Shown: positions 1 through 12,468 of the stretch, piece by piece
Layout: every line of letters starts with the position of its first letter
Numbering within the stretch: the stretch's first letter is position 1
NCBI GenBank assembly: GCA_951230915.1
Contig: OX579635.1
Span: 40,858,001-40,922,000, forward strand
Reading direction: 5' to 3'
Source: Antitrichia curtipendula
Taxonomy: Eukaryota > Streptophyta > Bryopsida > Hypnales > Leucodontaceae
DNA: 64,000 bases
Made by a program: the position numbers and the translations under genes
Notes under the pieces: generated by a model
What the model saw: only the letters and a program-made list of their open reading frames with translations
What the model was told of the DNA's origin: nothing
Database searches by the model: none

Positions 1-641
1 CTACCAAACTATGTATCCAAATGTCACATACTTTGATGCTTTAGAACCTCCTTTCATTTGCCAACAAGAAAATAATTATGAAAATTTGACCAATCTAATA
101 TTCTAACAATAATAATTAGGCACAGTAGCAAAAAGTGGTGGTTTGGGGGTGCCCACCTTAACCACATAATTTGTACATGCCAAACTTTTGTACAACCATT
201 TATATATCTGACACATACTAGTACCAATCAGTTTGCCAAATTACCTCCTCTTTTTTGTCCTCTTCAATTCCTTACTTTCTTATAAACCTAATTCAAAGTT
301 CTAAGGATACATCATGGTAGAGTGGTAGTAGGTCCCATTTCCACTTATTCATTCGTCTACAATCTTAGGACATGTCATTTCTTGGTTAACATTATAAAAA
401 TGTTGAGGCTTAAAAGTGTTCGATGGATGATTTTCAAGACCACTTTAAAAATGAACAATGCACCTATATATAATCTATTAATTTGGTCCAAAATCCAATC
501 ATTTTGGCAAAGTAACTTGGCTATAGGTTTCACTTTTCAAGGTTAAATCTTTTGGACACTATAATCTAGAATTACACTATAATGGATGGGAAAGAAACAA
601 CAAACCATTACTTATCTACTATCTGTATTCCTTGAGGCAAT

Positions 642-794
642 CATAGTTGCCACATTGGACAAGTTACTATTCATTTTATGTCCTATAGGACGAGTTACTA
701 TTCATCAAATGTACTCGAGAAGTACATTTGATGAATAGTAACTCGTCCTACAAGACATAAAATGAATAGTAACTTGTCTAATGTGACAACTATG
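642..794. mobile_element. 153-bp hairpin MITE with 8-bp target duplication
   Basis: The element starts CATAGTTGCCAC and ends GTGACAACTATG and is almost one complete inverted repeat, with arms of about 74 bp around a 5-base centre at 716-720. It is flanked by perfect copies of GAGGCAAT at 634-641 and 795-802. The paralogous R1 copy has a single GAGGCAAT at 15872-15879 and no insertion. An 8-bp duplication fits the hAT superfamily. Confidence 0.9.
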
Positions 795-1304
795 GAGGCA
801 ATGTAAGAAATGAAAAAGAAAAGCTATTTGAATATTGTAATAAAAAGTGCAAAAAAAATCAGTGCCATTTCAATCTTGTGTCCTTCAAATGATTTCACAA
901 AGGCTTTCTTCATCTAAATTTTGAAGACATTTATTTGAATGCAATTCTAATGAACATGATTAGATATTCTCTTATTGTAATATATTTTGACTTTTCTATA
1001 TTAATCACCATGTAGTGTGTTTTGAAAAATTCAAGCAACATGATCTTGATGTAAATTTGAATTGTCAAAATAATCATTTTTTGACTTAAGGCCCAACTAA
1101 TGAAATAAAACTAGTAAAGTGTAGTTTATATTAACTTATAATTTTTTATATATATATTTTAAAATAGAATACTTTATTGAAATTTGAATATTGGGCTTAA
1201 TATAACTACAATCTCTTGAATTTAATTATAAGAAGACACCATACTAAATATTTTTATTCTATACTATTGGAATTTTTTTCACTCTATTATACATTGCCAC
1301 AATA

Positions 1305-1469
1305 GGAAATTTCATTAAAATGGCATATGCCATATATCATTTTTGATTGTGCAGTCTAAAGTCTAAACTGTAACAGTACCATCTAGGACAAGTGTACACT
1401 TTAGACCACACCGTCTAAACCATGAAAGTGCCAAAGTTGCAAAATGGCGCCATTTTAATGAAATTCTCC
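1305..1469. mobile_element. Family A MITE (TIR with ATTTCATTAAAATGGC)
   Basis: The left end reads GGAAATTTCATTAAAATGGC, and the right end is its near-exact reverse complement, closing with ATTTTAATGAAATTCTCC. The inside has short motifs such as GTCTAAAC and AAAGTGCCAAAG that recur in the other copies. The copy at 16367-16529 lies at the same place in the second R1 repeat, so this insertion predates the R1 duplication. Related copies are at 2707-3032, 46411-46514, 54418-54734 and 55264-55428. Confidence 0.75.
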
Positions 1470-2272
1470 ATTATGAAAAAAATTTCAAATTCTTTTAGCA
1501 TAGTTTGATTTGATATGAATTTTCTTCACTTTTTCCTTACAAAATTTTAAAAAAATTCAAATTTATTACAAAAAGATCTGAATATTGTATGACTTACAAA
1601 AGACATATGTTTTCATCTGTTAAAAGTAAATATAAAATTTGAATGCATAAACAATTATAAAATGCAAATACATTGACTTATAGAGTGGCCATAAAAATTG
1701 ATCGAGTAAGTTTCAAAATTCCTTTTTGGCACAGGCAATGCTTGCAATATGTGATTACCATTGATGGCCAACTTAGCCTGTTGTTAACAACATTTTTTAA
1801 TTTGTGGCACTTGACCTTCAAGAACTTTTTAGACTTCATTGTCCAAAAATTTAAGAAGGGTCCCTATTGACAATATGGAAAGAAATCTTAAATTATTAAT
1901 ATTAACATTCAAATGGAATTGAAGCACATCAATTTTAAAAATAAAATTATTCTAGCAAAAAAACTAAATTGTGGAGACCTCTTATTCTTGAAAAATTATG
2001 AAAATTGAGTTTAAGAAAAATCTAACATAGGGTACTCAACTTTTTATATTAGATGTTGTGATTGCATAAAAAACAAGATTCTTTGCAACTTTCACATCAA
2101 TAATCCAAATAGAATGAAACAAAGATTTTCTTCAATGTAGATATTAAAGTCATATTCTATGAAAAAATTAAATTAAATTAATTTTGGTTTATAGTGATTT
2201 ATTTTTTAATGCCCAAATAGGCAAATAGCTATTTTATCCAATTATTTTAATGTTGGCTTAGCATAGTGTAAA

Positions 2273-2706
2273 TTACCATATTGGTTCACATTTTATAAAA
2301 TAAAAAATATAAACAATGTTCGGGAATTTACAAGTCCGGAAGTGTCAATAGTCTGGATTAAATTATAAGTACAAATGTCTATAGGAGACTTTGAAAATGT
2401 TCCTTATGGTAATTAAGTAGATTTTCATTTGATGAATTGCCATTTTTAACCCATTAATATTACAAGCTATGGCAGATTGGTGGGAGGCTTGAGAGCCTTA
2501 ATGGATATAATGCCAAGTCTAATAGTTCATTACAAATGTTTGTGTCTATACTTTTCACTAATCTAAAGGTATGCATTATGAGTTATAATACTTTTTTTGA
2601 CTATCCAATGGAATGGTAACAAATTTACTTTGAAATCCAGACTTTATATTATGTTCATGGAACATTCATTGCGGTTCATCGAATCATCATAGAACCTTGA
2701 TTTTAT
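2273..2706. other. AT-rich non-coding DNA
   Basis: No gene or structured repeat was recognised here; it lies between the end of R1 and the family A MITE. Confidence 0.5.
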
Positions 2707-3032
2707 GGGCAATTTTGTTAAAATGGAAAAATTCCTTAACCTTGGCAATTTTTACAGTTCAGACTAGGTGGCTTGAAGTGTATAACAACCCTAGATGTTT
2801 CAAAATCTAAATAATTCCTAGATGGTTGAAATCTACATTTATCACAGATGTCACTTTCACAATTTAGAGGATGCACTCTAAAATCTATACCTATCCTAGA
2901 TTTTTGAAATCTATAAAATCCAAGATTTCTAAAATCTATACCTATCCTAGATATCACTTTTATGGTTCAGATTTGATGATTTGAAAATGGCACATGAAGA
3001 CATGGAGTACAACCATTTTAATGAAATTCCCC
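2707..3032. mobile_element. Family A MITE, longer form
   Basis: The ends read GGGCAATTTTGTTAAAATGG and, in reverse complement, GGGGAATTTCATTAAAATGG. The interior carries several short hairpin-like motifs of the kind TAGATTTCTGAAATCTA (2790-2960), which recur in the copy at 54418-54734. No coding capacity was seen. Confidence 0.7.
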
Positions 3033-3589
3033 ATTTTTTGTAATAAAGTGTATGATTTGCACATGTCATTCTGCTTGTTGTAGCAGTTGAACCATTTCAA
3101 TAGATGATAAGGATTCGAGGGCTCACAGACAACTCATAGTTTCATATAATAAAATATTAGATATATTGAAATTTGAAATTGAATTAAAAGCCTAAACTGG
3201 ACTCTGAAACAAAGTTTGACCATGATATGGCATTGGAACTATGATGATCACGGAAACCTCAACGGTTGGCATAGAGTTCACAGAAAGATAATATAGCCTA
3301 TTAAGGTTGTCAATATACTAAACAATTTTCAAGCAAGATTTACAATGAACACACAATACTATCACTCACATTCAACAACACTGAACCAACCCAAATATGT
3401 ATAGACAAACTCTATTTGTTAGGAATACGAAGCACACAAATCAGGCATCGATCCTCAGCTCTAAAATAATCACCCCTATAATTAACTCATTCCTATAAAT
3501 AAATATTAAACTACAACAATTATAAGACGCTCAAATACATCTAAATAACCGATATTTCGTTAAAATGGGGGTAACCTTGAGTCCTTGAC
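3033..3589. other. Non-coding DNA, nothing recognised
   Basis: This is AT-rich sequence without recognisable genes or repeats, between the MITE and the conserved block downstream of BURP1. Confidence 0.4.
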
Positions 3590-3790
3590 TTGAACCAAGC
3601 AACCGACTTCGTATTTTCTTCAGAGAAAGCGAGCGGTCAAGTACGTTTTCTGAATCTATCTGTGGGAATCTGCGAGCTAGAGCAGCCCCCTTTGGCAGCA
3701 TGCTCTGTTTCTTTTCTTCATCACAGGTTTCGATTTCAACGAAGCTTTCCAGTGCCAGTCCTGGTATTATTAATAGAGGAGGTGTACACA
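3590..3790 (+). pseudogene. Decayed exon-like block, paralogue of 60050-60208
   Basis: Read on the plus strand this block resembles the minus-strand block at 60050-60208, sharing the start NQATD and the pattern (A/S)EK...FLN.(T/S)VGI. The 60-kb copy reads as a cleaner peptide. Here insertions and substitutions have disturbed it, for example extra residues after AEK. I do not recognise the parent gene. Both blocks lie about 1.4 kb beyond the stop codon of an intact BURP gene (BURP1 here, BURP4 there), so the block was copied with the BURP unit. Confidence 0.4.
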
Positions 3791-5190
3791 TCAACTTCAG
3801 GCCGGATGCATGAGCGTTACACTGGAAGTTCATGCATGAGTGCTAGCTCGAAACATATGCGAGATTGCCAATCGATCTGGCGAAGTTGCGGATGCTCTCA
3901 GGGATCCAATCATCTATTTGAGATTTTGAGTAGGGGAAAATGGAAATCTGAGCATAGGTAAAGGTTTCCATCAAGCCAGGCTGAATGATGTGAATACGTT
4001 CCTAACACCGGCGTTTCAATTCTTGTTAGTAGCACTGAATCTATCTTGATCGAGTCCTTCAAGGTGCAAACACAAATATCGGAGTAAACTATCTCTGGTC
4101 ATAAATGTGTGCATTGTTGAAGGAGCTAGAAAATAATAAATGTGGAATTGCAGTCACGATGGCGTGCAGCTTCGACCATGAGCACTTAACTTCCGAATTT
4201 ATGCAATTTCCGCGGGGCCAATTGCCTTGGGCATGTCTGCGGCATGTCACTAGTAATATAGAACTGATACGAGAGGCCGGAAATCCTCCGTCACAGCGTA
4301 CGTCACTGCCTATCTGCAAGCTGTATTCCTCTGGGAATTCAGCTGAAGCAAATGTCAAGCACGTACTCGCTCGCTCCGAACGAAGAACCTAGTAGGCTTT
4401 GCCACATGTGGAACATTATGAACTCCCGACTGAGTGTGATTTGTCACATTGACTACAAGCTAGATAATTTCAAATGCAAATTACAGCTCCTGCATGTCAA
4501 TCCATATTGTCAGAGGCCATATACATATAACAAGAACACACTTCCACTCGAAGTCATTAACAGTTACGTACAACAAAAAGGGGCCAGTTTATTCACGCAA
4601 AAGGAACTGAAGGGTGATCACAAGATCTGGTCCAGATGACTCACATCAGTCATACATGCACGTCATTAAAGGCTTAAATTGTCAAGCTCCGATAAAGAAT
4701 CCTTGCCACTATCCAAACTTTCAGCTAGGCAGGACTATCCGGCCTCTCGACTCCCATAAGCCTACGTACTGACGTACAGTTATTAAAACAACTAGTCGAC
4801 TCCACGAATCCCAGTCGCACCCATTCTCTTAGAAGGGCTCGGCAACCTCAATCCTAATCCTGACCGCCCCAGTCAGTCGATCTGTGGACAGTGGTTGTCC
4901 ATGCCATGGCAGGTGGATGAAAGCAACGGATTCGCACACAGTGCACATCACGTACACTGGAAGACGAAGAAATCGCGATGAAAGAAAAGACATCGCACAC
5001 ACAGAACGCATAATCTAACATATAAAACTTCACCACTCCCGCCACGTCCGTACGCACGGCACGAAGCAACGATCCTCACTGCTGCTGATTCTATCCCTCA
5101 GCCAGAAGGCAGCCGCACACATAATAGATAGAGCTGCAGGCGATGAAGGGAGTACATTTCCGATCAGCAGCCAGCGGTAGAATTGCTCGC
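3791..5190. other. 3' flank of BURP1, non-coding
   Basis: No separate gene is supported. Parts align with the downstream flanks of the other BURP copies (13411-14500, 46530-47809 and 58848-60000), so it belongs to the duplicated BURP unit. Open stretches at 5143-5754 on the plus strand are antisense to BURP1. Confidence 0.6.
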
Positions 5191-6567
5191 TCACTCCATC
5201 CGCGCATCGGCGTCGTCAGTGGTGGGTACGAAGACCAGGTCCGAATCGACCAGCCAATGGCACGCCTCGTCGCCGCGGGGAATGTGGAGCGCGTTGAAGG
5301 CCGGGTGGGTGCTCAGCCACAGGGAAGTGTCGATGTGGCACACGCCCACAGCTTGGATGGCGGCGTTGGAGGCGCTGGGCTTCAGCGTGGCGGTGATCAC
5401 TTTGGTTCCCGTCACGCGGTGGCAATAGTAAAGGGACGATGGGAAGTTGACAACGTGGCACACCACAATCTTCTGGCCCTCGGCCACGGAGCCTTTGCGG
5501 AAGTCCGTAATGCTGACGGGGGCCTTCGAATTCGCGGCGCCGGGAACGAGCTCTGGCGTGTTGCTGGTGGACAGCACCTTCACCTTGGAGCCGAGTTCGG
5601 AGGAGACGAACTTGGCCACGGCATCGCTGGAGGCGGCGCAGGTCATCTTCTCTCCTGGCAGTGCGCCGTAGCCGCACAAGTACGCGGCGGTGGCAGTGGC
5701 CGTGGCGAGTTTGCTGTTGAGAGCCACGCCGAAGTGGCGGAGGAGCGCCAATGAGTTGGAGGAGGTGAGTGCAGGCAACTGGCTGGCGGAGGACTCCGTC
5801 AGGAAGTCCCTCTTGGGGGCGGCGTCGCGTAGGTTTGCATCAAGCGACATCCTGCCGCCCACCACCAGTGCGGACTCCAGGAAAAAGTCTTTCTGGATGT
5901 CGTTAACGGTGCTGATGGAGTGGTCGCGTTGGACGCCGGAGGCCTTGGAGGACGTTGCTTGGAGGGTGCTGTCGGCGCAGTCCAGCCCATTGGAGCTGCA
6001 AATTGCAGCTACTTTCGCAGCGTCCGTTCGGTCGCCGGTGGAGACGGGTCTCGCTCCGGTTACCTGCCAGTATATGGAAATGGACATCACGATTAGTGAA
6101 CGGAACAAATTCGTTGGCTTCGCAACTCCATTGATCGACAGGAGCTTTCTATTGCATGCATGCTCACTGCTAATTATCACAAGCACCCAGTGCGCATGCC
6201 AGTGAGAGCAAATTGAATCAGCAAAATCGCATGACTGCATGGTTCGTTGACATTCAAATTTAGTTTCTAGCCCTTTAGCAATTCTTCGATTGAGAAAATG
6301 CCTGGCTTGCTAGCTACATGTATCCACCTCTTGAATTCGAAAGTGCTTGCAAAGTGCAGCTAGCTAGCTATCAGTTTACGGGCATGCATGCATCCTAGCA
6401 AGCTAGAAGCCAATCACTGACGAAAAGAAATGAATTCTAACTCGAATGGTATGGTATTCGTTGATGACTTCGATCCAGTGGGTGCATGATCGAATACTTA
6501 CAGTCGTGGCCGCGGCTATGATGAATAGGGCCTGCAAGACCACCAGCAAGCTCCAGTGCTCAGCCAT
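5191..6567 (-). CDS. BURP1: secreted BURP-domain protein (2 exons, intact)
   Basis: Coding exons are 6567-6502 and 6063-5191, giving 312 residues; the 438-bp intron has a GTAAGT donor and a CTGGCAG acceptor and is phase 0. Exon 1 encodes MAEHWSLLVVLQALFIIAAA, a signal peptide that ends close to the splice site. Exon 2 holds the BURP domain (about residues 81-303): it opens with FFLESALVVGG, has the conserved GEKMTCA stretch, and ends with the hallmark repeated Cys-His pairs, CH-x10-CH-x26-CH-x24-CHW. BURP proteins are plant cell-wall or vacuolar proteins; some are linked to pectin and polygalacturonase, and some are cyclopeptide synthases. No core-peptide repeat is visible, so a cell-wall role is the safer guess. 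It lies head-to-head with BURP2. Exon lengths match BURP4 exactly. No lesion was seen. Confidence 0.93.
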
Positions 6568-6733
6568 TCTGCGGACGAAGGGGGTGAAGTAGGGGTGTAT
6601 GCAGCAGCAACAGCCAACAGCCAACAGGCAAGGAATGATCGAAAACAAGCACAGTGAGGCGCAGTGCACTGAAGAGATGACAAGCTAGCGAAGTGAAGGA
6701 AGGCAGTGTGTTTGGGAATGCAGGGAGGCCTCC

Positions 6734-6741
6734 AATTTATA
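6734..6741 (-). promoter_or_regulatory. TATA box of BURP1
   Basis: TATAAATT on the minus strand lies 167 bp before the ATG at 6567. The following GGAGGCCTCCCTGCATTCCC is conserved downstream of the TATA box in the other BURP copies, which supports a shared core promoter and 5' leader. Confidence 0.75.
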
Positions 6742-7690
6742 GGGGATTTAACCGCCCTGAATTGGTTAATTACTAATTGTTTCATTTTCATTTTCGTGTC
6801 TTTCTCGCTCTTACTAGCTACTTGTGAAGGACTTCGTGGCTAGAATGGATCATTCATTCACGCCCGGCCCCTACTAGCGTGCTGCTTCCGTGTCCTGCAG
6901 GCGCTTGATCGATCATGGATCACCGATAATTTCGGGCCAGCCGGCCCTTCACTGCGTCAGAATTGACAGCGACTTTGAGACTGATCTGTTAGCGGCTAGC
7001 TCAGCTCCGGGACCCATCGCTCTGTTTAATTGCTGCAGACGATAGAATTGCATCGTGATCTTAGCTAAAAAGCACCGCCCTTGTGCAGGGCTGTCTTCCG
7101 TGATAGTTATGTTGATTCATTGCAGTGGTGCATGCGATTGGCCTGGGCGGCTACTGACTGTGGGTCATGGGGAGCAGCCACCCACCTGCATTGCTGTGTC
7201 TGATGGTTGATGTGAGTTCTGGTCGACCTGTCTCAGTGTCTGAATCTTCTTGCATTGTTTGATTCTTTGGGCTTGCATTGGGTTATTATCTATCCATCCT
7301 TGTGATCTGGCTGCATGCTGTCGTGGAGTTTTACCCTTAATTAGTTTGAATTGCACTCCTCCTGATCTATGTAGATATTAAATGCCCAATCACGTGATGT
7401 CTAGCGAGTTGCAAGACCACACGATTGAGGATCACTCGCTCTTTGCACAGATCAGAGTGAGCCTTTTTCAGTCCAAATACATGGAATCAGCCAGCTACGG
7501 TATGTGTGAGGACACTCTGTTTTGCAGTAAGTCAGTAACTGATCGAGTCAAAATTCAATTTGATGTCGACGCTAATCAAGTTGGCCATGAACTGGCAGAT
7601 ATATCTTCCGCTACGTACATTTCTAGCAGATTGAAAAGTAGTAAGGTACGGTCTACATGCTTGGGTCAACTAGAGTGATCGTTGGACAAT
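6742..7690. other. Upstream flank of BURP1
   Basis: This is non-coding and holds many GATC, GCATGC and CTAGCTAG motifs. It aligns with the upstream flanks of the other three BURP copies, for example the GGTCATGGGGAGCAGCCACC block near 7162, seen again near 49672 and, in reverse complement, near 11850 and 56930. It is likely promoter and leader DNA. Confidence 0.6.
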
Positions 7691-8700
7691 TTCATATTTT
7701 CATTCTTACAAAAAATATGTCCTTAAAATGTCAGTATTCCATAAACTTGGCACTTTTACGTGTTTGTTTTGAATTCTATACATATCAGTCCTAGACTTTT
7801 GAGATAAAAAGAAGGAATATGAATGAAAAATAGGATCAAATACCGCCATTTTAATTAATTTTTTTTGTCCACACACTAGAATGATTGGAACATGAAGTGA
7901 TCTATCAATGAAGCCAAACTTAATAAAATGGCAGTATTGAGTATTCAAGACACCATTTTCTATAGGCCCTTGAGATAGAAGGATCTTGTCATCTTTCATG
8001 ACATCCTAATGTTACAACGTGATACAACGGGGATGATCTAAAATTTAGACTAATTGGACAAGTGTATAACCACAAGGGCACAAGGTGTGATGACAACCAC
8101 ATGTCTACATATGGAATGATAGAAATATATTCTCCAGTGTTATATTTCAATATCTAACTTTGTCTCCCTAAACTTTCTTAAAACATAAGGTTTGAGGGGA
8201 TTAAATTACATGTCGAAATATAATATTTCAGGGGATAATGCCCTATTGATCTCCTTGTAAATATTGGTTTTGTATCTACTCTCTACCTCCAACTCCCCAA
8301 GGCCCAGGTACACAACTCCCATATTATGTGATTCTAATTGTAATCACTTATAAGTATGCATTTTAGTCCAAATTTAAGGGATATAATTTTCTTTAATGAA
8401 GCAAAATTATTGTAGCTCTTTTAACAAGCTAGGAATAAATCTTGTAGTTCATCTTGTAGTTTTTTGAAGACAATTATAATATTAAAAACCTAATTATATG
8501 AGATTTTCAATACATATATCATGGGACAAGCTATCCAAATTTTTGTGCATTTAATGAAAATTTAGGATTTTTTTATTATAAATAAAATACTATAAAAGAA
8601 TTTTTATTTTTAATATGGAAGGAACTTCTTGGATATTTTAAATTATGCAAAGGTGTTTCAATTTTTAATATATATTGTGAAGTTTTTTACTAAATGAGTA
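7691..8700. other. AT-rich spacer, part repeated inverted near 53-55 kb
   Basis: No gene was seen. A degenerate family A MITE probably occupies about 7690-7866. The stretch around 7920-8005 and the stretch 8513-8560 (ATGGGACAAGCTATCCAAAT) reappear in reverse complement near 55136-55210 and 53583-53632. Confidence 0.5.
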
Positions 8701-8701
8701 G

Positions 8702-9419
8702 TTGCAAGAAACACATGTTGTTTTCTGGCAAAAATGGCTTCAGTACTGGAGTACTATGACCTTTTGGAATAAATTGTTTTTAAATAAAATAAAATATGTA
8801 TAATATTTAAAGCTTTTAAAATAGTATATGGATGAAAATTCAGGCCTAAAAAAATTATTCTCTAAAAGTTATGCACAAAAAAAGTGTGATGAAAAAATAC
8901 AAGAAAATAGATACTTTTGAATTTGGTTTTTAGAAATTAGTAAAAAAATACAAAAAATTCTCAAAAATAAAGCCATTTTTACTAATATTAAGATGCTTCT
9001 TCTCAACCATTTTCATCTTGGAAAAAACAAAATTGTGTTCTTTGCGCATGCTCAAAGGTAGTGCACTTTGAGCACATGTGGAAGGTGAAAAATTTACGAT
9101 TTTAAGAAAATCCTTTGTGAGCTTGAGTAACTTTAGTACAAATCCTTATATCCCAATTTAGAGCTTCAAAATTGCATTTTTGGATCAAAAATAGGACTAA
9201 AAACCTCCAAAATGGCCAAGGTAGACATCCAATCGGGGGCAGTTTAAAAATATTAAGTAAATTTTTTTAAATTGGAAAAAATTAGAGAATGTGTAAAACT
9301 AGTACATGTACCTTCCTTTCAAATTTTATATAAAATGAGCATACGCTGCAAAAGTTATGAGCCAAAAAACACTTTTTTGAGACCAAGGGGACAAGAAATA
9401 GGACAAGTGTTTCTTGCAA
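8702..9419. mobile_element. Family B non-autonomous TIR element, about 720 bp
   Basis: The element begins TTGCAAGAAACAC and ends with the exact inverse, GTGTTTCTTGCAA. It has no coding potential. A sister of the same length lies at about 18504-19233 and shares the inner GGAGTACTATG motif close to the left end; a partial copy lies at about 14870-15175. No clear target duplication was found. Confidence 0.65.
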
Positions 9420-10640
9420 TCACCCAAATGTACATCATCGCAATCTAACATTTTAACATTTTCTTTATTTTGTTTTATTTTATTTGGTCTTCATCAAAAA
9501 TTTTGATCTTTTAATTTTATATACTGCTTTTCACAAAATTATCTTCTAACTTCTAAGCTATTTTAATGTCCATGACCTCTCTCAAACCCAGCACTAGCAA
9601 ATTTCTTAAAGGTATAGGGTCACTATAAAAAAAGTTTTTTCATTGTTTTTAGATTAAATTATTAAAATATAGAATAAATTTTTTTATGTAAAATATGAAA
9701 CCTCCACTTTCAGTCAATTACGGCATAACCTAGATATATCTTTTGTTTCTATTAAAATCTCAAATAATCTCAATACAAATAAGGTTTTAGACCTCTTCCA
9801 TTGTTGTTATTAGTACTCCAAACTCGAATGTCGGATGTAAGTTAGTTTTTTCTAAGGTTGTTATAACTAATGTGATGCATATTAATTACAAAATTTTAAG
9901 TAAAAATGTAAAATAGGATCCTTAAAATGATGCATATATAGTCTTTATTTCAAAGATGTATAGTGCAAATATATAGTGATGTAGTATTATAATTTACCTT
10001 TTTTTTCTATTGAAAGAATCTATTTATTCTTGAATTTAATACCCCCCTTAATATTATATAGTTATCTCAAGTGTATACACAAAATTACTATTAGTGCTAC
10101 TTAGCCCTAAGCCTCAAAGTAAGCCTTGCGTGTAATATAAAAGTTGCATACTTGGGCTTCTAGAGTTTTAGTCTTCAATAGTTCTACACTTCTACATAAC
10201 AATTTTTTTAAGAATGGAAAATAAGTTGCTATTTCTGAAAATTCTCCCTTAGTCTTTAGACTCTCAAATCTCAAGTCTCAATTCAATTCTCCACCATAAA
10301 TATTTTTTCCTCAAAATTTTGCAGTGTAAAATTCCAAGTTAAGGAGATTCAAAGTCTTGAGGCTGAAAACATTCAAAACGTGAAGGAGCATCCTAGTGCT
10401 TGTTTGATTAAAACTTATTCAAGTCATTATTTGTTTCCATAATTAATTGGTGTGGTTGGGAGAATCAGATATAGATTTTAATTTGGTTACACGCTGCGTG
10501 GCCAAATCAAATTTGCTGGTCTTCGCTGTTGCTGGTTAGTACTGCCTGATTGACTGTTTACAACATCCGTACGTGAAGTTCAAGGTGAAGACGGGGTTAA
10601 GGTGCAAGGGACTGAAAGTTTGGCGACATACATGTCCAAA
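9420..10640. other. AT-rich spacer
   Basis: No gene was recognised. The block 10040-10120 recurs in reverse complement at about 52680-52740, while a block at 10398-10445 recurs in direct orientation near 50826, so the spacer has been rearranged between the two BURP pairs. Confidence 0.5.
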
Positions 10641-12468
10641 AAATTGGCAGTCCAATCCACATGACCGTCTGGACCAAGGGTTTGATGCATATTGCAGGGA
10701 GGCGAGCCTTAAGAAGAGCTCGATCGGTGCACCTTAATTAATTAATTGGCACACGAACTCATGTTGACAAACTTCATTTCAGAAATATAATTTACTAGAC
10801 AGTGAATCAATCGACGGAGTAAAACAACAATAAACTCTGTGTTTCCATCACTCTAGTGTGTGGGAACGAAATAGTGCAACGAACATTCTAGTTGACAAAG
10901 GCATGCAGATTGTGTCTTTCGAATTTCAATCAGAGATGTGTATAAGAGCATGCCCACCCGTCCTGAGAAACGGATGACTGGTCCGTAGTGGCTGGCCCAC
11001 CCGCCTGGCAAACCGGATGGCTGGTTAAGCGGGCGGGCCTCCCAGGCGCCTCCGGCTTGCAAATGGGGGTCGTTTTGCCAGCTACGACCCGGCCTGCAAA
11101 ACAACAAACGACAAACAGATCGCAACACACGGCGGTTCTTCGCGCCAATCGTTGGCACCTCCTTGCATCTGTTCTTTTACTGCGGCCCATTCGATTTCAC
11201 CCATGTTACAGGTTGCATTCTTATTACAGCCACGCGCCAATTGTTGTACTGAAATTTTCACCTCCCGCATTTGTTTTTACCTGATCGGACCAGCCAACCT
11301 CCAGACGGGTGGGTCTCCTCCCCAGCCCGGCTTGCAAACTGGATGGCCGGGCATTATGCCAGCCAAATCCCACCTGCATTTTGCAAGCCGGGTGGGGATG
11401 CTCTAAGAGATGTGTAGAGGCTAGGGGAAATATTCATATCCCAATTGATGGTCATCTTAATTCACGTCGATATCAAATTGAATTTCGACTTAGTTCCTGG
11501 CATATTGCAAAGGGCCAAAGGGGGAGTGTCGACGTCATACATACCGTAGTAGCGTCGCTGACTCGCTGGCTGATTCCAGGCATGTACGTATTTGACGCAG
11601 AAAAAGGGCCACTCTGATCCGTGCAACAGGGATCGTCAATCATGTGGTCCCTGCAGCTAGCTAGACTTGACATGATTGGGCATTTCCACTAGGGTAAAAC
11701 TCCATGGCACCACGCAGCCAGCTCAAGTGAATAGGTAACATGGAGAGATAGATAATATACCAAGCAAAAAGAATCAAGCAAGAAGATTCAAAACTGAGAC
11801 AGGTAGACCAGAACTCACATCTCACATCAGAAACAGCTCAATGCAGGTGGGCGGCTGCACCCCATGACCCACAGTCAGTGGCAACCCAGACCAAACACAT
11901 GCACCAATGCAAAGATTCAACATAACTTTCGATCATGGAGACAGCCCTGCACAAGGGGGTTGCTTTTTACTTAGAACACGATGCAATTGTATCGTGTGCA
12001 TCAATTAAACTGGGTACCCAAGTTGAGCTAGCTGCTAACAGGTCGATCTCAAAGTCGTTGTCAATTCGGAAGCAGTCAAGGACCGGCTCGCCCGGAATCA
12101 TCAATGATCCATGGTAATCAATCAAGTGCCTGCAGGACGGGGATGCAGCACGCTAGTGGGGGCCGGGCTGAAATGAATGATCCATTCTAGCCATTCTAGC
12201 CATGACGCCCTTGACAAGCAGCTAGTAAGAGCTAGAAAGACAAGAAAATGAAAATAAAACAATTAATAATTAACCATTTCAGGGCGGTTAAGACACGCAT
12301 AAATTCAAGGCCTCCCTGCATTCCCAATCACACTGTCTTCCTTCACTTGCAATCTTGCACATATATCCACTTCAGTCGTCTCTTGAGTGCATTAGTTTGC
12401 TTATCAGTCTTCGCCTCAATGTGCTTGTTGGTGTTACATACACGCCTCGTTCACTCCCTTCGTCCGCA
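10641..12468. other. Upstream flank of BURP2
   Basis: This is non-coding and homologous to the upstream DNA of the other BURP genes; the block 10662-10745 matches 56266-56345. It is interrupted by the MULE-type MITE at 10943-11405. The TATA position near 12298 reads CATAAATT rather than TATAAATT, which fits the pseudogene state of BURP2. Confidence 0.6.
10943..11405. mobile_element. 463-bp MULE-type MITE with 11-bp target duplication
   Basis: The left terminus reads TAAGAGCATGCCCACCC and the right terminus, in reverse complement, TAGAGCATCCCCACCC. Perfect copies of AGAGATGTGTA flank it at 10932-10942 and 11406-11416. Paralogous empty sites resembling TTAGAGATGTATGTAG are present near 56493 and 55498. 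It is GC-rich compared with its surroundings. The long duplication and terminal sequence fit Mutator-like MITEs. The open stretches inside it are not genes. Confidence 0.9.

Larger units (their letters stand above)
1..2272. repeat. Repeat R1, first copy (runs off the left edge)
   Basis: This AT-rich stretch is repeated in direct orientation at about 15230-17957, with matching sequence along the whole length apart from insertions specific to one copy. It begins before the window. A short stretch near 1673-1870 stays open in both copies, but I recognise no protein in it and it is probably a relic. The two copies enclose the first BURP pair. The repeat could be a long terminal repeat, a decayed transposon or a segmental duplication; no primer-binding site or reverse transcriptase was seen, so I leave it unclassified. 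Confidence 0.75.

Noticed and set aside
5143..5754. Open frame of 203 residues on the plus strand over BURP1
   Set aside because: It is antisense to the well-supported BURP1 exon; GC-rich coding DNA often leaves such open frames.
10988..11617. Several open frames around 11 kb
   Set aside because: They lie in or across the GC-rich MULE-type MITE, whose borders are proven by the target duplication.
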